Shown: one piece after another, positions 57,881 to 64,000 of the stretch
Numbering within the stretch: position 1 is the stretch's first letter
How the letters are laid out: every line of letters begins with the position of its first letter
DNA from: Elymus sibiricus
Taxonomy: Eukaryota; Streptophyta; Magnoliopsida; Poales; Poaceae
Assembly: GCA_039707655.1 (NCBI GenBank)
Contig: CM077665.1
Span: forward strand, 137,225,148-137,289,147
DNA: 64,000 bases
Direction: 5' to 3'
Translations under genes and position numbers: made by a program
The notes under the pieces: model-generated
Told to the model about the DNA's origin: nothing
The model's input: the letters and a program-made list of their open reading frames with translations, nothing else
Database searches by the model: none

Positions 57881-60800
57881 TTACATTGTGATGAATCGAA
57901 CACCCATAGAGTTCTGGTGCTGATCATGTTTCGCTCGTGGAAGAGGTTTAGTCAACGGATCTGCGACATTCAGATCCGTATGTACTTTACAAATATCTAT
58001 ATCTCCATCCTGAATGTAACCACGAATGGAGTTGAAGCGGCGCTTGATGTGCTTGGTCTTCTTGTGAAAGCTGGGCTCCTTGGCAATGGCAATAGCTCCA
58101 GTGTTGTCACAGAAGAGAGTCATCGGGCCCAACGCATTGGGTATCACTCCTAGGTCGGTGATGAACTCCTTCATCCAGACTCCTTCCTGCGCTGCTTCCG
58201 AAGCAGCTATGTACTCTGCTTCACATGTAGATGCCGCCACGACGCTTTGCTTGCAACTGCACCAGCTGACTGCCCCACCATTCAAAATATACACGTATCC
58301 GGTTTGTGACTTGGAGTCATCCGGATCTGTGTCGAAGCTAGCATCGACGTAACCCTTTACGACGAGCTCTTCGTCACCTCCATAAATGAGAAACATATCC
58401 TTAGTCCTTTTCAGGTACTTAAGGATATTCTTGACCGCTGTCCAGTGTTCCATTCCGGGATCACTTTGGTACCTCCCTACCAAACTTATGGCAAGGTTCA
58501 CATCAGGTCTGGTACATAGCATGGCATACATAATAGAGCCTATGGCTGAGGCATAGGGGATGACACTCATCTTTTCTCTATCTTCTGCCGAGGTCGGGCA
58601 TTGAGCTGTCCTCAATCTCACACCTTGCAATATAGGCAAGAACCCCTTCTTGGACTGATCCATATTGAACTTCTTCAATATCTTGTCAAGGTATGTGCTT
58701 TGTGAAAGACCAATGAGGCGTCTCGATCTATCTCTATAGATCTTGATGCCTAATATGTAAGCAGCTTCTCCAAGGTCCTTCATTGAAAAACACTTATTCA
58801 AGTAGGCCTTTATGCTTTCCAAAAGTTCTATATCATTTCCCATCAACAATATGTCATCCACATAAAATGAGAAATGCTACAGAGCTCCCACTCACTTTCT
58901 TGTAAATACAGGCTTCTCCATAAGTCTGTATAAACCCAAACACTTTGATCACCTCATCAAAGCGAATGTTCCAACTCCGAGATGCTTGCACCAGCCCATA
59001 GATGAAGCGCTGGAGCTTGCATACCTTGTCAGCATTCTTAGGATCGACAAAACCTTCCGACTGCATCATATACAATTCTTCCTTAAGGAAACCGTTAAGG
59101 AATGCCGTTTTAACGTCCATTTGCCAGATCTCATAATCATAAAATGCGGCAACTGCTAACATGATTCGGATAGACTTCAGCATCGCTACGGGTGAGAAAG
59201 TCTCATCGTAGTCAACTCCTTGAACTTGTCGATAACCTTTAGCGACAAGCCGAGCCTTATAGACGGTCACATTACCATCCGCGTCAGTCTTCTTCTTAAA
59301 GGTCCATTTATTTTCTATGGCTTGCCGATCATCGGGCAAGTCCACCAAAGTCCATACTTTGTTCTCATACATGGATCCTATCTCGGATTTCATGGCTTCA
59401 AGCCATTTGTTGGAATCTGGGCCCGCCAAGGCTTCTTCATAGTTCGAAGGTTCACCGTTGTCTAACAACATGATTTCTAGGACAGGGTTGTCGTACCACT
59501 CTGGTGCAGAACGTGTCCTCGTGGACCTACGAAGTTCAGTAGTAACTTGATCCGAAGTTTCATGATCATCATCATTAACTTCCTCTCTAGTCGGTGCACG
59601 CACCACAGAAACATTTTCCTGCGCTGCGCTACTCTCCGGTTCGAGAGGGGGTACAATTACCTCATCAAGTTCTACTTTCCTCCCACTTACTTCTTTCGAG
59701 AGAAACTCTTTCTCTAGAAAGGATCCATTCTTGGCAACAAAGATCTTGCCTTCGGATCTGAGGTAGAAGGTATACCCAATAGTTTCCTTAGGGTATCCTA
59801 TGAAGTCGCACTTTTCCGATTTGGGTTCGAGCTTTTCAGGTTGAAGTTTCTTGACATAAGCATCGCATCCCCAAACTTTCAGAAACGACAGCTTAGGTTT
59901 CTTCCCAAACCATAATTCATACGGTGTCGTCTCAATGGATTTAGACGGTGCCCTATTTAAAGTGAATGCGGCAGTCTCTAATGCATATCCCCAAAATGAT
60001 AGCGGTAAATCAGTAAGAGACATCATAGATCTCACCATATCCAATAGAGTACGATTACGACGTTCGGACACACCATTACGCTGAGGTGTGCCAGGTGGCG
60101 TGAGTTGTGAAACAATTCCACATTTCCTTAAGTGCGTGCCAAACTCGTGACTCAAATATTCTCCTCCACGATCAGATCGTAAGAACTTTATTTTCTTGTC
60201 ACATTGATTCTCTACCTCACTCTGAAATTCCTTGAACTTTTCAAAGGTCTCAGACTTGTGTTTCATTAAGTAGACATACCCATATCTGCTTAAGTCATCA
60301 GTGAGGGTGAGAACATAACGATAGCCACCGCGAGCCTCAACGCTCATTGGACCGCATAGATCGGTATGTATTATTTCCAACAAGTTGGTTGCTCGCTCCA
60401 TTGTTCCGGAGAACGGAGTCTTAGTCATCTTGCCCATGAGGCATGGTTCGCACGTGTCAAATGATTCATAATCAAGAGACTCCAAAAGTCCATCTGCATG
60501 GAGTTTCTTCATGCGTTTGACACCAATATGACCAAGGCGGCAGTGCCACAAGTATGTGGGACTATCATTATCAACCTTACATCGTTTGGTATTCACACTA
60601 TGAATATGTGTAACATCACGTTCGAGATTCAATAAAAATAAACCATTGACCAGCGGGGCATGACCATAAAACATATCTCTCATATAAATAGAACAACCAT
60701 TATTCTCGGATTTAAATGAGTAGCCATCTCGCATCAAACGAGATCCAGATACAATGTTCATGCTCAAAGCTGGTACTAAATAACAATTATTGAGGTTTAA

Positions 60801-61868
60801 AACTAATCCCGAAGGTATATGCAGAGGTAGAGTGCCGACGGCGATCACATCGACCTTGGAACCATTCCCGACGCGCATCGTCACCTCGTCCTTCGCCAGT
60901 CTCCGCTTATTTCGCAGCTCCTGTTTTGAGTTACAAATGTGAGCAACCGCACCGGTACCAAATACCCAGGAGCTACTACGAGCGCTGGTAAGGTACACAT
61001 CAATAACATGTATATCATATATACCTTTGACGTTGCCGGCCTTCTTATCCGCTAAGTACTTGGGGCAGTTCCGCTTCCAGTGACCGGTTCCCTTGCAATA
61101 AAAGCACTCAGTCTCAGGCTTGGGTCCATTCTTGGGCTTCTTCCCGGCAACTGATTTACCGGGCACGGCAACTGCTTTGCCGTCCTTCTTGAAGTTCTTC
61201 TTACCCTTGCCTTTCTTGAAACTGGTGGTCTTATTCACCATCAACACTTGATGTTTCTTTTTGATCTCCACCTCCGCTGATTTCAGCATCGAATATAACT
61301 CAGGAATGGACTTCTCCATCCCTTGCATATTGAAGTTCATGACAAAGCTCTTGTAGTTAGGTGGAAGCGACTGGAGGATTCTGTCAATAACCGAGTCATC
61401 CGGAAGATTAACTCCCAGCTAAGACAAGCGGTTGTGCAACCCAGACATTTTGAGTAAGTGCTCGTTGACAGAACTATTTTCCTCCAACTTACAACTGAAG
61501 AACTTGTCGGAGACTTCATATCTCTCGACCCGGGCATGAGCTTGGAAAACCATTCTCAGCTCTTGGAACATCTCATATGCTCCGTGTTGCTCAAAACGCT
61601 TTTGGAGCCCCGGTTCTAAGCTGTAAAGCATGCCGCACTGAACCAGGGAGTAATCATCACTACGCGACTGCCAGGCATTCATAACGTCTTGAGTTGCTGG
61701 GAAAATGGGTGCGTCACCTAGCGGTGCATCAAGGACATATGCTTTCTTGGAAGCTATGAGGATGATCCTCAAGTTACGGACCCAGTCCGTATAGTTGCTT
61801 CCATCTTCTTTCAGCTTGGTTTTCTCTAGGAACGCGTTGAAGTTGAGGGCAACATTAGCGTGGGCCAT
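57881..61868 (-). pseudogene. Angela-like gag-pol, nearly complete but inactivated
   Basis: GAG starts at the ATG at 61868. One frame runs to about 58862 with a single TAG (61419-61421); the remaining RT and RNase H follow in a second frame to the stop at 57881. The zinc knuckle is complete (CFYCKGTGHWKRNC), as are integrase HHCC and the core (HTDLCGP ... SDRGGEY ... NGVSERR), and RNase H (DASFDTD ... TCEAEYIAA). The protease active-site aspartate is glycine (GTGAVAH, codon 60957-60959). A two-base loss at about 58862-58870 shifts the frame within the YVDD box, leaving VDDILLMGN in the downstream frame. It is the best preserved Angela-like coding region here. Confidence 0.93.
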
Positions 61869-63145
61869 TGGATCTACAAGATAGATTGTAAAGACAATTT
61901 TAGACTAAGTTCATGATAATTAAGTTCATCTAATCAAATTATTTAATGAACTCCCACTCAGATAGACATCCCTCTAGTCATCTAAGTGATACATGATCCA
62001 TATCGACTAGGCCGTGTCCGATCATCACGTGAGACGGACTAGTCATCAATGGTGAACATCTCCATGTTGATCGCATCTACTATACGACTCATGTTCGACC
62101 TTTCGGTCTCTCGTGTTCCGAGGCCATGTCTGTACATGCTAGGCTCGTCAAGTCAACCTAAGTGTTTCGCGTGTGTAAATCTGGCTTACACCCGTTGTAT
62201 GCGAACGTTAGAATCTATCACACCCGATCATCACGTGGTGCTTCGAAACAACGATCCTTCGCAACGGTGCACACTTAGGGGGAACATATTTCTTGAAATT
62301 TTAGTGAGGGGTCATCTTATTTATGCTACCGTCGTTCTAAGCAAATAAGATGTAAAAACATGATAAACATCACATGCAAATCATAAAGTGATATGATATG
62401 GCCAATATCATCTTGCGCCTTTGATCTCCATCTTCGGGGCGCGGCATGATCACCATCGTCACCGGCACGACACCATGATCTCCATCATCGTGTCTTCATG
62501 AAGTTGTCTCGCCAACTATTACTTCTACTACTATGGCTAACGATTAGCAATAAAGTAAAGTAATTACATGGCGTTTTTAATTGACACGCATGTCATACAA
62601 TAAATTAAGACAACTCCTATGGCTCCTGCCGGTTGTCATACTCATCGACATGCAAGTCGTGATTCCTATTACAAGAACATGATCAATCTCATACATCACA
62701 TATATTTCATCTCATCCTTTTGGCAATATCACATCACATAGCATACCCTGCAAAAACAAGTTAGACGTCCTCTAATTGTTGTTGCAAGTTTTACGTGGCT
62801 GCTATGGGTTTCTAGCAAGAACGTTTCTTACCTACGCAAAAGCCACAACGGTGATATGCCAATTGCTATTTACCCTTCATAAGGGCCCTCTTCATCGAAT
62901 CCGATCCGACTAAAGTGGGAGAGACAGACACCCGTTAGCCACCTTATGCAACAAGTGCATGTCAGGCGGTGGAACCAGTCTCACGTAAGCGTACGTGTAA
63001 AGTCGGTCCGGGCCGCTTCATCCCACAATGCCGCCGAATCAAGATAGGACTAGTAACGGCAAGCAATTTGACCAAATCATCGCCCACAACTACAAGTGTT
63101 CTACTCGTGCATAGAATCTACGCATAGACCTAGCTCATGATGCCA
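61869..63145 (-). other. Leader and primer-binding site of the right-hand Angela-like element
   Basis: Colinear with 11110-12190. The primer-binding site (TGGCATCATGAGC on the minus strand, from 63145) is one base from the 5' LTR. No coding frame was recognised. Confidence 0.8.
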
Positions 63146-63146
63146 C

Positions 63147-64000
63147 TGTTGGGGAACGTAGTAATAATTCAAAATTTTCCTACGTGTCACCAAGATCAAT
63201 CTAGGAGATGCTAGCAACGAGAGAGAGGGAGTGCATCTTCATACCCTTGAAGATCGCTAAGCGGAAGCGTTGCAAAGAACGCGGTTGATGGAGTCGTACT
63301 CGCGGCGATTCAAATCGCGGAAGATCCGATCCAAGCGCCGAACGGACGGCGCCTCCGCATTCAACACACGTACAGCCCGGGGACATCTCCTCCTTCTTGA
63401 TCCAGCAAGGGGGGAGGAGAAGTTGAGGGAGAGCTCCAGCAGCACGACGGCGTGGTGGCGGTGGAGCTCGTGGTTCTCCCGCAGAGCTTCGCTAAGCACT
63501 ACTACTACGGAGGAGGTGTAGGAGGAGGGAGGGCTGCGCCAGGGGCAACGGGTGCAGCTCCCATGCGCCTCCCCACTATATATAGGGGTGGAGGGGGCTG
63601 GTTTCTTGCCCTCCAAGTCCATTGGGGCATTGGCAAAGGTGGGAGGAAAGAAATCCCATCCTTTCCCTTCCCCACCGATTGTTATCCCCCTTTTTAGGGA
63701 TCTTGATCTTATCCCTTCGGGATATGATCTTATTCCTTCTAAGGGGGGATCTTGGTGCGCCTTGACCAGGGATGTGGGGCCTTGCTCCCACTACCCACGT
63801 TCATGTGGGTCCCCCATGCAGGTGGGCCCCACTCCGGAACCTTCTAGAACCTTCCCGGTACAATACCGAAAAATCCCAAACATTTTCCGGTGGCCAAAAT
63901 AGGACTTCCCATATATAGATCTTTACCTCCGGACCATTCCGGAACTCCTCGTGACGTCCGGGATCTCATCCGGGACTCCGAACAACTTTCGGTAACCACA
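63147..64000 (-). repeat. Angela-like 5' LTR, cut by the window end
   Basis: Matches 56107-56965 closely. TATA box (tatatata) at 63577-63584. The rest of the LTR lies outside the window. Confidence 0.92.

Larger units (their letters stand above)
56107..64000 (-). mobile_element. Angela-like Copia element, minus orientation, cut by the window end
   Basis: 3' LTR 56107-57848, internal region 57849-63146 and the first 854 bases of the 5' LTR (from 63147). It lies in the TGATACGT-family internal region; the left candidate target duplication is TTTTA (56102-56106). Over the shared 854 bases the LTRs differ at about 20 positions and a few short indels by eye. GAG-PR-IN-RT-RNaseH order confirms Copia. 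Confidence 0.93.

Overview
The window is plant nuclear DNA, almost certainly from a Triticeae grass (wheat, Aegilops, rye or barley group). The evidence is Copia elements with Angela/WIS/BARE-type LTRs (TGTTGGAAATATGCCC ... CCCCAACA), CACTA elements with TTTGCCGTCTGC subterminal repeats, and one GC-rich grass-type exon. No CRISPR array, operon, tRNA or rRNA gene was recognised.

Layout. Bases 1-570 (minus strand) are the start of a host gene, a PRP4-like U4/U6 snRNP protein cut by the window edge. Bases 571-2414 are its upstream region, with a diverged direct duplication and a GC-rich exon-like stretch that ends exactly where the first retrotransposon begins. From 2415 to 64000 everything recognised is transposable-element sequence.

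Nesting, outermost to innermost: (1) a minus-strand Angela-like Copia array, LTR-internal-LTR-internal (2415-16841), with a 5'-truncated L1-type LINE at 8401-11092. (2) Its second internal region is interrupted at 16842 by a minus-strand LTR element (probably Gypsy, LTR starting TGATACGT) that runs past the window end. (3) The LTR of that element holds a hAT-like element (16875-18001) and a solo LTR of the same family in the opposite orientation (18844-52695, TSD accag). (4) The solo LTR holds a minus-strand Sirevirus-type Copia (19577-47376, one LTR truncated) and a non-autonomous LTR element (47433-52485, TSD gttac). (5) The Sirevirus holds an RTE-type LINE (22203-34077) and a CACTA transposon (34808-42479, TSD tca). 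(6) The RTE ORF holds a plus-strand Angela-like element (25220-33770, TSD tacac). A further minus-strand Angela-like element (56107 to the end) lies in the internal region of the level-2 element.

Most element genes are broken by stops, frameshifts or lost catalytic residues, as described per entry. The best preserved are the RTE ORF (open except for the Angela insertion) and the CACTA transposase (a three-exon model with two in-frame stops). No new biological system is claimed. The most informative points are a coding-dead Angela copy with nearly identical LTRs, an LTR-internal-LTR-internal array, an inverted same-family solo LTR, a deletion junction at 47376/47377, and the PRP4-like gene next to a possible disrupted exon. 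Identity and age statements come from reading by eye and were not computed.
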